A stretch of 64,000 nucleotides of DNA from an uncultured Bacteroidales bacterium (GTDB lineage Bacteria; Bacteroidota; Bacteroidia; Bacteroidales; F082), in assembly GCA_947166105.1 (NCBI GenBank), contig CAMVCZ010000005.1:50059-114058 (forward strand), written 5' to 3'. A model generated the notes under the pieces. The model worked only from the letters and a program-made list of their open reading frames with translations, made no database searches and was not told where the DNA came from. A program made the position numbers and the translations under genes. Shown here piece by piece: positions 16,069 through 23,453 of this stretch; position 1 is the stretch's first letter; the number at the start of each line of letters is the position of its first letter.

Positions 16069-16785
16069 CTATTCCATAGAATCGTCATTGTCAAGAAGGT
16101 CGTTTTTGGTCATCGTTGGTCGACCTTCCAAAACGATGACGATTTCTCCTTTTATGTCCTTCTTGGAGAAATGTTCAATCACCTCGGCCAAGCTGCCTCG
16201 GGCGTTTTCTTCATGGATTTTCGTCAATTCCCTTGAAACACAGACTTTTCTGTCTGCACCGCAAACCTCAGCCAATTGCTGCAAGGTCTTCAGCAGGCGG
16301 AACGGCGATTCGTAGAGGATGGTCGTGTAAGGATATTCGGCCACTTCCTTCAACTTGGTTTGGCGGCCTTTCTTGTGCGGCAAGAAGCCCTCGAAAATGA
16401 ACTTCTCGGCAGGCAAGCCCGAATTGACCAAAGCCGGCACGAATGCCGTAGGGCCGGGCAGGCACTCCACCTCGATATTGCGCTTCACGCACTCGCGCAC
16501 CAGCAAAAAACCTGGGTCGGAGATGGCCGGGGTGCCCGCATCGGTGACCAAGGCCAAGGTTTCGCCTGCCTCGATGCGGTCGGCGATGCGTTCCACCACG
16601 AGATGCTCGTTGCGGATGTGGAAGGCCGTCATGGGCTTGCTGATTTCCAAGTGCTTGAGCAGGTTGCCCGAGGTGCGGGTGTCTTCGGCAAGGATGCCGT
16701 CCACCTCCTTCAGGATGCGGATGGCCCGCAGGGTGATGTCCTCCAAATTGCCGATGGGCGTGGGCACAAGATAGAGTTTCGGCAT
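16069..16785 (-). CDS. rsmI: 16S rRNA (cytidine1402-2'-O)-methyltransferase
   Basis: Methylates the ribose of C1402 in 16S rRNA. The N-terminus reads KLYLVPTPIGNLEDITLRAI, followed by AEDTRTSGNLLKHL, TDAGTPAISDPGF and LPGPTAFVPALVNSGL, all RsmI (tetrapyrrole-methylase-like) signatures. The 238-residue length is normal. It ends 14 bases from the convergent FMN-binding gene and starts 5 bases after the acidic protein gene upstream, so the two are probably co-transcribed. Confidence 0.95.
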   Translation of the reverse strand: MPKLYLVPTPIGNLEDITLRAIRILKEVDGILAEDTRTSGNLLKHLEISKPMTAFHIRNEHLVVERIADRIEAGETLALVTDAGTPAISDPGFLLVRECVKRNIEVECLPGPTAFVPALVNSGLPAEKFIFEGFLPHKKGRQTKLKEVAEYPYTTILYESPFRLLKTLQQLAEVCGADRKVCVSRELTKIHEENARGSLAEVIEHFSKKDIKGEIVIVLEGRPTMTKNDLLDNDDSME

Positions 16786-16790
16786 GGCGT

Positions 16791-18005
16791 TTAGGATTCA
16801 AACTTTCTGGAAACCAAATCCTTGAGCTTCTGGTAGGCCTCGTTGCTGCTGTTCCATTGCAACTCAATCTTCAACTCGTTCAGGTAAATCATCGCGCCGT
16901 TCAAGGTCTTGAGGTCGTTGAGGTTTTCGATGGATTTGTTGTATTTTTCCATGCTTCCGCCAAACAACTCATTGACAAACAAGAACTTATCGTTGATTCC
17001 GATGACCGATTTCAGGTCGCGGACGGGGTTTTGCTGCAATTTGGCCGCCAATGAGTTGTCCTCGTGCATCATTTTCTCGCCCAAAGTTTCAGTGGTGGCA
17101 AACTCAAACTCGGCCTCGTCCTGAGCGAAGAATCCCGGCAACTCGTCAGATTGGGGCTTTTCTTCCTCATACCTGTTGTTTTCAACGGGTTCATCCTCCA
17201 TTTTCGGCATTTCCAAAGGATTGTCCTTCACCAACTCGTCGCCATGCACGCGGTCGCGCTCCGGGATTTCCTCTTCGGGAATGGCTTCCATGACGTGAAC
17301 CACTTTCCCCGTGGTTGGAGGAGTTTCGACGGGAGCTTCCTGTTCGGGCATTTCCTCGAAACGGAAAAACAGGCCGAAATCGTCGCTCATGGGCAATTCC
17401 TCTTGTTTCTCCTCAGAGGCTTCCGTTTCGGTTTCCATTGTCGTGTTTTCTTCCGCAGGTTGTTCCTCCATGATTTCCTCAAAAGTTTCTTCCATTGGTT
17501 CAACAATTGGCTCTTCCACAATTTCCTCAATGGGTTCTTCTACAGGTTCTTCCACGGGTTCATCAACAAGCTCCTCGATGGGTTCTTCCGCAGGCTTTTC
17601 CATCAATTCCTTAGAAGGTGTTTCCTCCTGAATTTCAATCTGTTCCTCAACATGTTCCTCGACGAAGGGCATCGTTTCCACGGTCTCCATCGGCTGTTCG
17701 GTTTCCTCGATGGCTTCGGGTTCCGTTGCGGGGGCCGCTTCAGGTGCTTCTTGCTCAATGTTGCCAAATAGTCCGGTCAAGGCTTCGGCATCGAAAGGAA
17801 GGTCTTCATTGTCGGGTTCCTCGCCCAAGTTGACCGAGCAAAGCAGGTCGTAAAGGGTGTGGGTGCGGTTCATCAACACATCCAAATCGAGGAGGCCGAG
17901 CGTTTTTTCGTTCCTCAGAAGGTAGTCGACTTGTTGATATAATAGGCTGATTTCGTGCTTAATGGAAAGCAGTTTTTCTTTTTGGCTCTCAAAATTGTCG
18001 TTCAT
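16791..18005 (-). CDS. large acidic Glu/Pro-rich protein of unknown function
   Basis: A 404-residue soluble protein with no signal peptide. A conserved-looking N-terminal helical part (about residues 1-60) and a C-terminal helical domain (about 315-404, with GINDKFLFVNELFGGS) flank a long low-complexity region. That region consists of EPVEEPIEE-type repeats roughly between residues 90 and 200, and acidic sequence to about 300. The C-terminal domain is of a type common beside housekeeping genes in Bacteroidales, without assigned function. The repeat region is likely disordered. The gene lies 5 bases before rsmI. The weak -7-like box TAATTTCG is upstream near 18031-18038. Confidence 0.75.
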   Translation of the reverse strand: MNDNFESQKEKLLSIKHEISLLYQQVDYLLRNEKTLGLLDLDVLMNRTHTLYDLLCSVNLGEEPDNEDLPFDAEALTGLFGNIEQEAPEAAPATEPEAIEETEQPMETVETMPFVEEHVEEQIEIQEETPSKELMEKPAEEPIEELVDEPVEEPVEEPIEEIVEEPIVEPMEETFEEIMEEQPAEENTTMETETEASEEKQEELPMSDDFGLFFRFEEMPEQEAPVETPPTTGKVVHVMEAIPEEEIPERDRVHGDELVKDNPLEMPKMEDEPVENNRYEEEKPQSDELPGFFAQDEAEFEFATTETLGEKMMHEDNSLAAKLQQNPVRDLKSVIGINDKFLFVNELFGGSMEKYNKSIENLNDLKTLNGAMIYLNELKIELQWNSSNEAYQKLKDLVSRKFES

Positions 18006-18055
18006 ATAGTTTTTATCTTTATTTTAGCGGCGAAATTACGAATTTTCCATAATAT

Positions 18056-18095
18056 TTCGACAAGCTCAATAACCTTATTTTGACAAGCTCAATAA
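18056..18095. repeat. two copies of the GACAAGCTCAATAA word upstream of tdk
   Basis: TTCGACAAGCTCAATAA at 18056-18072 and TTTGACAAGCTCAATAA at 18079-18095. This is half of a dispersed repeat found at several places in the window. Confidence 0.6.
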
Positions 18096-18107
18096 TCAAT
18101 AATTGCA

Positions 18108-18686
18108 ATGATACTCGAAAAAGACTCTCACAACAAATCGCAAGGCTGGATAGAAGTGATTTGCGGCTCCATGTTTTCAGGCAAGACGGAAGAACTGATC
18201 CGGCGGTTGAAACGCGCCAAAATCGCCAAGCTGAAGGTGGAAATCTTCAAGCCGGGCGTGGATACGCGCTATAGCGAGGAGGATGTGGTGTCGCACAATG
18301 CCACGGCCTTGCACTCCATCCCCGTGGAGAGCGCGAACGAGATTCTTTTTTACGCCACCGATGTCGATGTGGTTGGCATCGACGAGGCGCAATTCCTTGA
18401 TGATGAGTTGCCTAACGTGTGCCAACAGTTGGCCGACCAAGGCGTGCGCGTCATTGTGGCGGGCTTGGACATGGACTTCATGGGCAAGCCATTCGGACCC
18501 ATGCCCACGCTGATGGCCATCGCCGAGGATGTGACGAAGGTTCACGCCATTTGTGTGCGTTGCGGCGGTCAGGCGCAGTTTTCGCACCGCACCATCGCCG
18601 GCGACAAATTGGTGGTACTTGGCGAAACGGAAAGCTACGAGCCGCTGTGCCGCGCTTGTTATCTGAAGGCACGTTCCCAAAAATGA
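18108..18686 (+). CDS. tdk: thymidine kinase
   Basis: A type II thymidine kinase for pyrimidine salvage. Walker A is GSMFSGKT (residues 20-27), Walker B is GIDEAQF (D92-E93), and the structural zinc is bound by C149-x-x-C152 and C181-x-x-C184. The lasso segment carries [14 protein letters not shown]. The length of 192 residues is standard. The upstream spacer holds two copies of GACAAGCTCAATAA. The 3' end converges on the T9SS gene, with a shared hairpin between them. Confidence 0.95.
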   Translation: MILEKDSHNKSQGWIEVICGSMFSGKTEELIRRLKRAKIAKLKVEIFKPGVDTRYSEEDVVSHNATALHSIPVESANEILFYATDVDVVGIDEAQFLDDELPNVCQQLADQGVRVIVAGLDMDFMGKPFGPMPTLMAIAEDVTKVHAICVRCGGQAQFSHRTIAGDKLVVLGETESYEPLCRACYLKARSQK

Positions 18687-18697
18687 GGCAAAAGAAA

Positions 18698-18724
18698 CAG
18701 GGCTGCCACATCGTGGCAGCCCTG
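18698..18724 (-). terminator. hairpin terminator of the first giant T9SS gene
   Basis: A perfect 12-bp stem (CAGGGCTGCCAC / GTGGCAGCCCTG) with a 3-base loop. On the minus strand it is followed by a T-rich stretch (TTTCTTTTG), 9 bases after the stop. It may also slow transcription arriving from tdk. Confidence 0.8.
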
Positions 18725-18732
18725 CAAATGAA

Positions 18733-21700
18733 TCAATCAATTACTATTTTCTGTGTCCTGACGGAATCGCCGCCCACCAAACGCAACACATATACGCCCG
18801 GGACAAAGTTGAGAGTTGAGAGTTGGGAGTTGAGAGTTGTAAGCTCCTTTCTCACTAATTCTTTGCCGAGAATGTCAATGATTTGGAGGGTTCCCGTGCC
18901 GTTGATGATGATGTTGCCGTTGTTGATGTAGGCAAACGGTGCATCGGACGCTGAGCCTGTCGAAGCGTCGTTGGCATTGAACACCAAGCGGAAACGACTG
19001 GCGTAGTCGGTGGTCTTGGAGGTGAAGGTGTAAGAGGCCACGGTCCCTGAGCTTGTCGAAGGGCCGTTGCCACTCGTTGCGTTCGGTCCTTCGACAGGCT
19101 CAGGAACCGAAGGCTCAACGGCCAACAAATCCACATCCGCGCCAGTGAGGTTGTCAATCAAATGCAGGTAGTCAAAATCCATGTTTTCCACGTTCACGGT
19201 CAGGGTGTAGGTGCCGTTCTTCTCAGCCTTGAAGTTCAAAGGCATTTCGCCCGTTTGTTCGGCGGCGACCACCGCATAGTCTTTCCCGCCCTGCGGGATG
19301 TAAACCTTCGTGTTGTTCGGGTTGAGTTGGAACTTGGGCAAGGTGCGGTTGCTGTCGAAGCGGACAATGGCGCGGTCGATGACGGAACCACGGCCTTGGC
19401 TGAGGTTCACGACCAAGGAAGCGTTGTTGGCTATCGCGCTTTGTGAGGCCGGGGTGAAGGTCATGGTGTCGTTTTCTCCCTCGGCGATTACGAAGATGCC
19501 TTCCATAAGCTCAACGGTATTGCCTTCGGCGGCTACGATTTCGTCGCGGTCGCCGTTCATCACGTAGAAATCACGGTCGATGAAAGCGATTTCCGGCAAG
19601 GGGTTGCCCACGAGGTTCCAGCCGGCAAAGTCGGCGGCGGGGTCGTAGGCCAGCGGCACTTCGGCAGGCTCAGTGGCCGCGTGGGGCGTGCCGACGAAGG
19701 TGAGCGTGACATCCCCGCTGTTGGCGTAGAGGTAGCCACGGCCCGCTTCGAGGTTGAAGTGGTAGTGCTCGCCTTCCGCCTTCCAGTTCTCCCATTCCAA
19801 TTCCGCGCTTTGGTTGAAACGGTAGAGGTCGTATTCGTTGGCGAGGAAGCCGTTTTGCGCCGTGGGCGTGACGGCCTCCGCCACAGGCGAGGCTATCAGA
19901 TACCAGCCTCCGTTGTCGGTGTGGGCGATGATGTCCTTGGTGAAGGTTGTGCCTTCCAAGGTGGTGAAGTAGGCGCTCTCGCTCCAGTCGGTGGGCTCGT
20001 CTTCGCAAACGCCTTGCACCTTCACCTCGTATTCGGTTTCGGGCATAAGACCGGTGAGCGTGTGGGGGCTTTCGGCCTCGCTGAGGATAATCCATTCGGA
20101 GTGGGTCATATCGAACAATGCGATGTCGTCCAAGCCCACGCCGTAGCCGTAGTGGTCGGTGCAGCGGAAGCCTATTTGGTAGTTGTCGGCAAGGCCGGTC
20201 AGGGCAACGGTTTGGCTCGTCCATGCTTGGTGGTTCTCGGAGGTGCTCCACAGCTGGTTCCATTCGCCCTCGTTGCCGATGCGGTAGCAAACGGCGAATT
20301 CGTCGGTGTCGTTGTCCCATTTCCTGTTGACGAACCAGAAGGAAAGTTCCGCGCTGCCGTACTCGCCCAAGTCGAAAGCGGGCGTGACCAAGTAGGTCAC
20401 TTGGTCGTTTGTGTTGTGCGTAATCAGGGCGTTGTAGTTGCCGCTGTGGGTGCCGGTCTCTGAACTATAGTCTCCCACGCCGACGCGCCAAGTCTTGTCC
20501 GGGTCTTGGTTGTCGCCCTCTATGGTCCAGCCTTGGGGCATCGTGCCGCCCTCGAATCCCTCGCTGAATAGGGTTCCCATGCTTGGCGCTTGCCGGTAGG
20601 AAAGGTAGTAACTGTCGTTGAATCCTGTCCATGAAACGGTGACGCCCGTCGCCGTGAGGTCGCTCACCGCAACATTGGCGGGAATCTCGCACCCCATGGT
20701 GGTGAACACGAAGGACTCGCTCCAGTCGTCGTAGCCCGCGCAGTTGCTCTTCACTTGCACCTCATAGTCGGTTTCTGTTGCAAGTCCGGTGAGCGTGTGG
20801 GGGCTTTCGGCCTCGCTGAAGGTTATCCATTCGGAGAGGGGCATTTCGCATAATGCGATGTCGTCCAAGCCCACGCCGAAGCCGTAGTGGTCGGTGAAGC
20901 GGAAGCCGATTTGGTAGTTGTCGGCGAGGCCGGCAAGGACAACGGTTTGGCTTGTCCATGTGTTGTGATTCACGGCGGTGCTCCACAGTTCGTTCCATTC
21001 GCCCTCGTTGCCGATGCGATAGCAAACGGCGAATTCGTCGGTTTCGTTGTCCCATTTCCCGTTGATGTACCAAAAGGAGAGTTCCGCGCTGGCATACTCG
21101 CCCAAGTCGAGGGCGGGCGTGACCAAGTAGGTCACTTGGTTGTTTGTGTTGTGCGTAATCCGGGCGTTGTAGTTGCCGCTGTGGGTGCCGGTTGATGATA
21201 GATGGTCGCCCACGCCGACGCGCCAAGTCTTGTCCGGGTTTTGGTTGTCGCCCTCTATGGTCCAGCCTTGGGGCATTGTGCCGCCCTCGAAGCCTTCTTT
21301 GAGTATCGTGGGGATTTCGCGGTAGCGCAGCGCGTAGCTGCCGCAAGCGCCCTCCCAAGTGATGTCGGCTTCATGGTTTGTGATGTTGGCGGCTGCAATG
21401 TCGTGGGGCGCAATCAATGCGGGATTGATGGAAACCTCCAAGTCGTCAATGAAACAGGCCATGTCATGTTCTTCCCACTTGAACGCCAAACGTCGCGCAT
21501 CGGAGGGCACATTGTCCAAAACCATGCTGTGTTGCACAACGTTGCCGTTGCCGCTATTGAAAGTGGCAAGGGTCGTAAAAGAGTCACCGTAGCCATGGTC
21601 ATTGACGGTAATGTAGCCTAATTTTATGCCTCCACTTTTGTTGTCGGGAATATGCATCCAGAAACTGATTTGCAGATTGTGGATGGGATTGCTGAACTCC

Positions 21701-22857
21701 GGCAGAATAGCGGCAGTATAGGTATAAAAGTATCCATTATTATAGAACGACAAAGACTGCGTGCCGCTATGGCTCCAATAGGCACAATTGTGCGGGCCTA
21801 CGCTGGCATTATCGAATTCTCCCCAATGCTCGGGACGATAACCCTCATTGGAGTAAGCAGTTCCTGCGGGGCTTTCAAAGCCTTGGGTATAAGGCGAATC
21901 GGGAGTTATTGTCATAGGTATTCTAACGGTTTTCCAGAGGCTGATAAAGCCGTCGCACACGCTTTGCACTTTTGCCTCGTATTCGGTGAGGGGCACGAGG
22001 TTCTCCAAGGTGCAGGTGTTGGCGGCGAGGTTGGTGTAGACCCGCGTCCATTCGCCGCCAGCTGGCTTGATTTCCACGTTGTAGGTGCCGCTGCCGCCTG
22101 TCCATGACAGCGTGGCTTGGTGGGCGGTGATGTTTTCAGCCTCCAAGGTTTCAAGTTTTGGGCATGCAGGTTCGTAGAGGAAAGTGGTCCAGGGGATGAA
22201 ATTGGACGGATAGAAGTCATAGGAATCCAACGAGCCAGAAAAGGATGGTGTTAATTCAACATCTACCCAACTGCCATAGAAATAAACGGGGTCACTCGGA
22301 TGGTAACCTAACCCTAACTCTGTGTTCTCGATGCCCACGAGCAGGTTGCCGCCGCCATATACATAATCCTCATCGAATAAGATATGGATATCGGCCATGC
22401 CTAGAGGATACAACACACCTTGGTAAACGACGGTGGCATTGGCCTTTGGCACAGGTTGGATGTTGTGTTCGTCGAATGAGGTGGTGTCCACCTCCGTGAG
22501 ATACACGTCCACGGAGCAGTTGGGGTAATTGGTACCTTCGGCCCTGAAGATTATGCGCTTGATGGTGCCGCCCACCATGTCCGTCAGGTCGTCGGCGGGG
22601 ATGATGAACTGGCTTATTGTGTGATGGTCGAAAACATTGATGCATGCGGGAATGGATGGATGAGTATCCCTTCCATCATACACTTTAAGTTCTTCTTCTT
22701 GCGCCCAAGCCGCAAGCGGCGCGAGCATCAAGAGCATCAAGAGCAGCGCGGCGGCGCGTTTTGTTTTGGTTTTCAGGTTGTTGTAGTTCATGATGTTTTT
22801 GGTTTGAATCAAGGCAATCATGGGCGCCTTTGCTTTTTGAAGTAAATTCTTGTCCAT
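18733..22857 (-). CDS. giant secreted adhesin-like protein with FN3 and cleaved-adhesin domains, T9SS cargo
   Basis: About 1374 residues. An N-terminal leader is followed by a signal peptide ending LAAWAQ. Next come a beta-rich domain, a fibronectin III-like domain (ITAHQATLSWTGGSGTYNVEI), a first adhesin/MAM-like domain, and two near-identical cleaved-adhesin repeats (both with EGFEGGTMPQGWTIEGDN and YQIGFR), each with an FN3-like linker (SPHTLTGL). A T9SS type A sorting domain ends at VLRLVGGDSVRTQKIVID. The protein is probably displayed on the cell surface. ATG 22857 follows a TATCTTTG promoter; a later ATG at 22791 also gives a signal peptide. An open frame extends further upstream but runs through the promoter. 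The last 390 bases are almost identical to those of the gene at 23454. Confidence 0.85.
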   Translation of the reverse strand: MDKNLLQKAKAPMIALIQTKNIMNYNNLKTKTKRAAALLLMLLMLAPLAAWAQEEELKVYDGRDTHPSIPACINVFDHHTISQFIIPADDLTDMVGGTIKRIIFRAEGTNYPNCSVDVYLTEVDTTSFDEHNIQPVPKANATVVYQGVLYPLGMADIHILFDEDYVYGGGNLLVGIENTELGLGYHPSDPVYFYGSWVDVELTPSFSGSLDSYDFYPSNFIPWTTFLYEPACPKLETLEAENITAHQATLSWTGGSGTYNVEIKPAGGEWTRVYTNLAANTCTLENLVPLTEYEAKVQSVCDGFISLWKTVRIPMTITPDSPYTQGFESPAGTAYSNEGYRPEHWGEFDNASVGPHNCAYWSHSGTQSLSFYNNGYFYTYTAAILPEFSNPIHNLQISFWMHIPDNKSGGIKLGYITVNDHGYGDSFTTLATFNSGNGNVVQHSMVLDNVPSDARRLAFKWEEHDMACFIDDLEVSINPALIAPHDIAAANITNHEADITWEGACGSYALRYREIPTILKEGFEGGTMPQGWTIEGDNQNPDKTWRVGVGDHLSSTGTHSGNYNARITHNTNNQVTYLVTPALDLGEYASAELSFWYINGKWDNETDEFAVCYRIGNEGEWNELWSTAVNHNTWTSQTVVLAGLADNYQIGFRFTDHYGFGVGLDDIALCEMPLSEWITFSEAESPHTLTGLATETDYEVQVKSNCAGYDDWSESFVFTTMGCEIPANVAVSDLTATGVTVSWTGFNDSYYLSYRQAPSMGTLFSEGFEGGTMPQGWTIEGDNQDPDKTWRVGVGDYSSETGTHSGNYNALITHNTNDQVTYLVTPAFDLGEYGSAELSFWFVNRKWDNDTDEFAVCYRIGNEGEWNQLWSTSENHQAWTSQTVALTGLADNYQIGFRCTDHYGYGVGLDDIALFDMTHSEWIILSEAESPHTLTGLMPETEYEVKVQGVCEDEPTDWSESAYFTTLEGTTFTKDIIAHTDNGGWYLIASPVAEAVTPTAQNGFLANEYDLYRFNQSAELEWENWKAEGEHYHFNLEAGRGYLYANSGDVTLTFVGTPHAATEPAEVPLAYDPAADFAGWNLVGNPLPEIAFIDRDFYVMNGDRDEIVAAEGNTVELMEGIFVIAEGENDTMTFTPASQSAIANNASLVVNLSQGRGSVIDRAIVRFDSNRTLPKFQLNPNNTKVYIPQGGKDYAVVAAEQTGEMPLNFKAEKNGTYTLTVNVENMDFDYLHLIDNLTGADVDLLAVEPSVPEPVEGPNATSGNGPSTSSGTVASYTFTSKTTDYASRFRLVFNANDASTGSASDAPFAYINNGNIIINGTGTLQIIDILGKELVRKELTTLNSQLSTLNFVPGVYVLRLVGGDSVRTQKIVID

Positions 22858-22943
22858 GGTTAGGGTTGATTTTGTTTGTGAATAACAAATGAAAGAACTA
22901 TTTTTCGACTGCAAAGATAGGGGATTTTTCGGGAAAGTCAAGG
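22791..22943 (-). repeat. promoter/leader module, copy 1
   Basis: Conserved block containing TTGACTTTCCCGAAAAATCC, the -7 box TATCTTTG at 22912-22919 (minus strand), an A-rich untranslated leader and the codons for MDKNLLQKAK and on. It matches 28415-28563 and 29199-29348 closely. Confidence 0.8.
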
Positions 22944-22991
22944 GAAAATTTCGCTCCAGCCCTTGTGGAATGAGGGAAAGGTGTAACATTA

Positions 22992-23079
22992 ATGGGGTAC
23001 CTTTTGAAGCGACAAAGCGCATCAATTCAACATAGTAGTCTTCGACATCGTCCGTTATTAATACCGTGTATTTACGCAT
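22992..23079 (-). pseudogene. truncated partner gene of the antitoxin-like protein
   Basis: ATG 23079 overlaps the stop of the antitoxin-like gene by 8 bases, and the frame reads MRKYTVLITDDVEDYYVELM. At about 22992 it runs into sequence homologous to the non-coding block at 28580-28610 and then in frame, without a stop, into the T9SS gene. This looks like the first 29 codons of a lost second gene of a toxin-antitoxin-like pair. Confidence 0.45.
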
Positions 23080-23272
23080 AGAGTTTGTGTACTGCTTCCA
23101 TCAGTTTTTTCTCAAACTCATCCAATGTGATGTATTTCTTAGGTCTGCCTTCTGCAATGTCGCGCATATCGCGTTCGATGGAGGCTTCCCAATAGGCACG
23201 TTGCTCTGGCGTGAGGTCGTCTTGCACCTCAGTGGCAGCGGTTTCTTCCAATGTGTCAATAAACGTAGTCAT
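23072..23272 (-). CDS. small antitoxin-like protein
   Basis: A 66-residue, strongly charged and helical protein (LTPEQRAYWEASIERDMRDI...). The size, acidity and overlap with a following start codon resemble antitoxins of type II toxin-antitoxin pairs, but no DNA-binding fold is certain. A -7 box TAACTTTG lies 24 bases upstream. The downstream partner appears truncated, so the pair is probably inactive. The family assignment is tentative. Confidence 0.55.
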   Translation of the reverse strand: MTTFIDTLEETAATEVQDDLTPEQRAYWEASIERDMRDIAEGRPKKYITLDEFEKKLMEAVHKLYA

Positions 23273-23296
23273 CGGTTTTTCTTTTTATTCGGCGGC

Positions 23297-23304
23297 AAAG
23301 TTAC
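23297..23304 (-). promoter_or_regulatory. -7 box for the antitoxin-like gene
   Basis: TAACTTTG on the minus strand, 24 bases before ATG 23272. Farther upstream, TTGACTTTCCCGAAAAA at 23366-23382 is a relic of the promoter module seen three times elsewhere, with a decayed -7 box. Confidence 0.5.
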
Positions 23305-23411
23305 AGATTATTTCCAAAACTTCAAATGAATCGCTGTGATATTTGCGGCACAATTTTGGGCTTTTTCGGGAAAGTCAAAGGGAAAAGTATCTCCACGAGG
23401 GCACTAAAAAA

Positions 23412-23439
23412 GCAAGGCGGCCAAACCTGACCGCCTTGC
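23412..23439 (-). terminator. hairpin terminator of the second giant T9SS gene
   Basis: GCAAGGCGG and CCGCCTTGC pair around a 10-base loop. On the minus strand it is followed by TTTTTTAGTGC, an intrinsic terminator 14 bases after the stop. Confidence 0.8.
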
Positions 23440-23453
23440 AACATCCAATATTA

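Noticed and set aside
17460..17640. Low-complexity repeats in the 16791 gene as a sign of a frame artefact
   Set aside because: The flanking N- and C-terminal regions are normal and in the same frame, and acidic repeat proteins of this type occur in Bacteroidetes.
18733..23079. First giant T9SS gene starting at 23079
   Set aside because: The extra codons run through a promoter copy that is shared with the other two modules, and begin in the truncated partner of the antitoxin-like gene.
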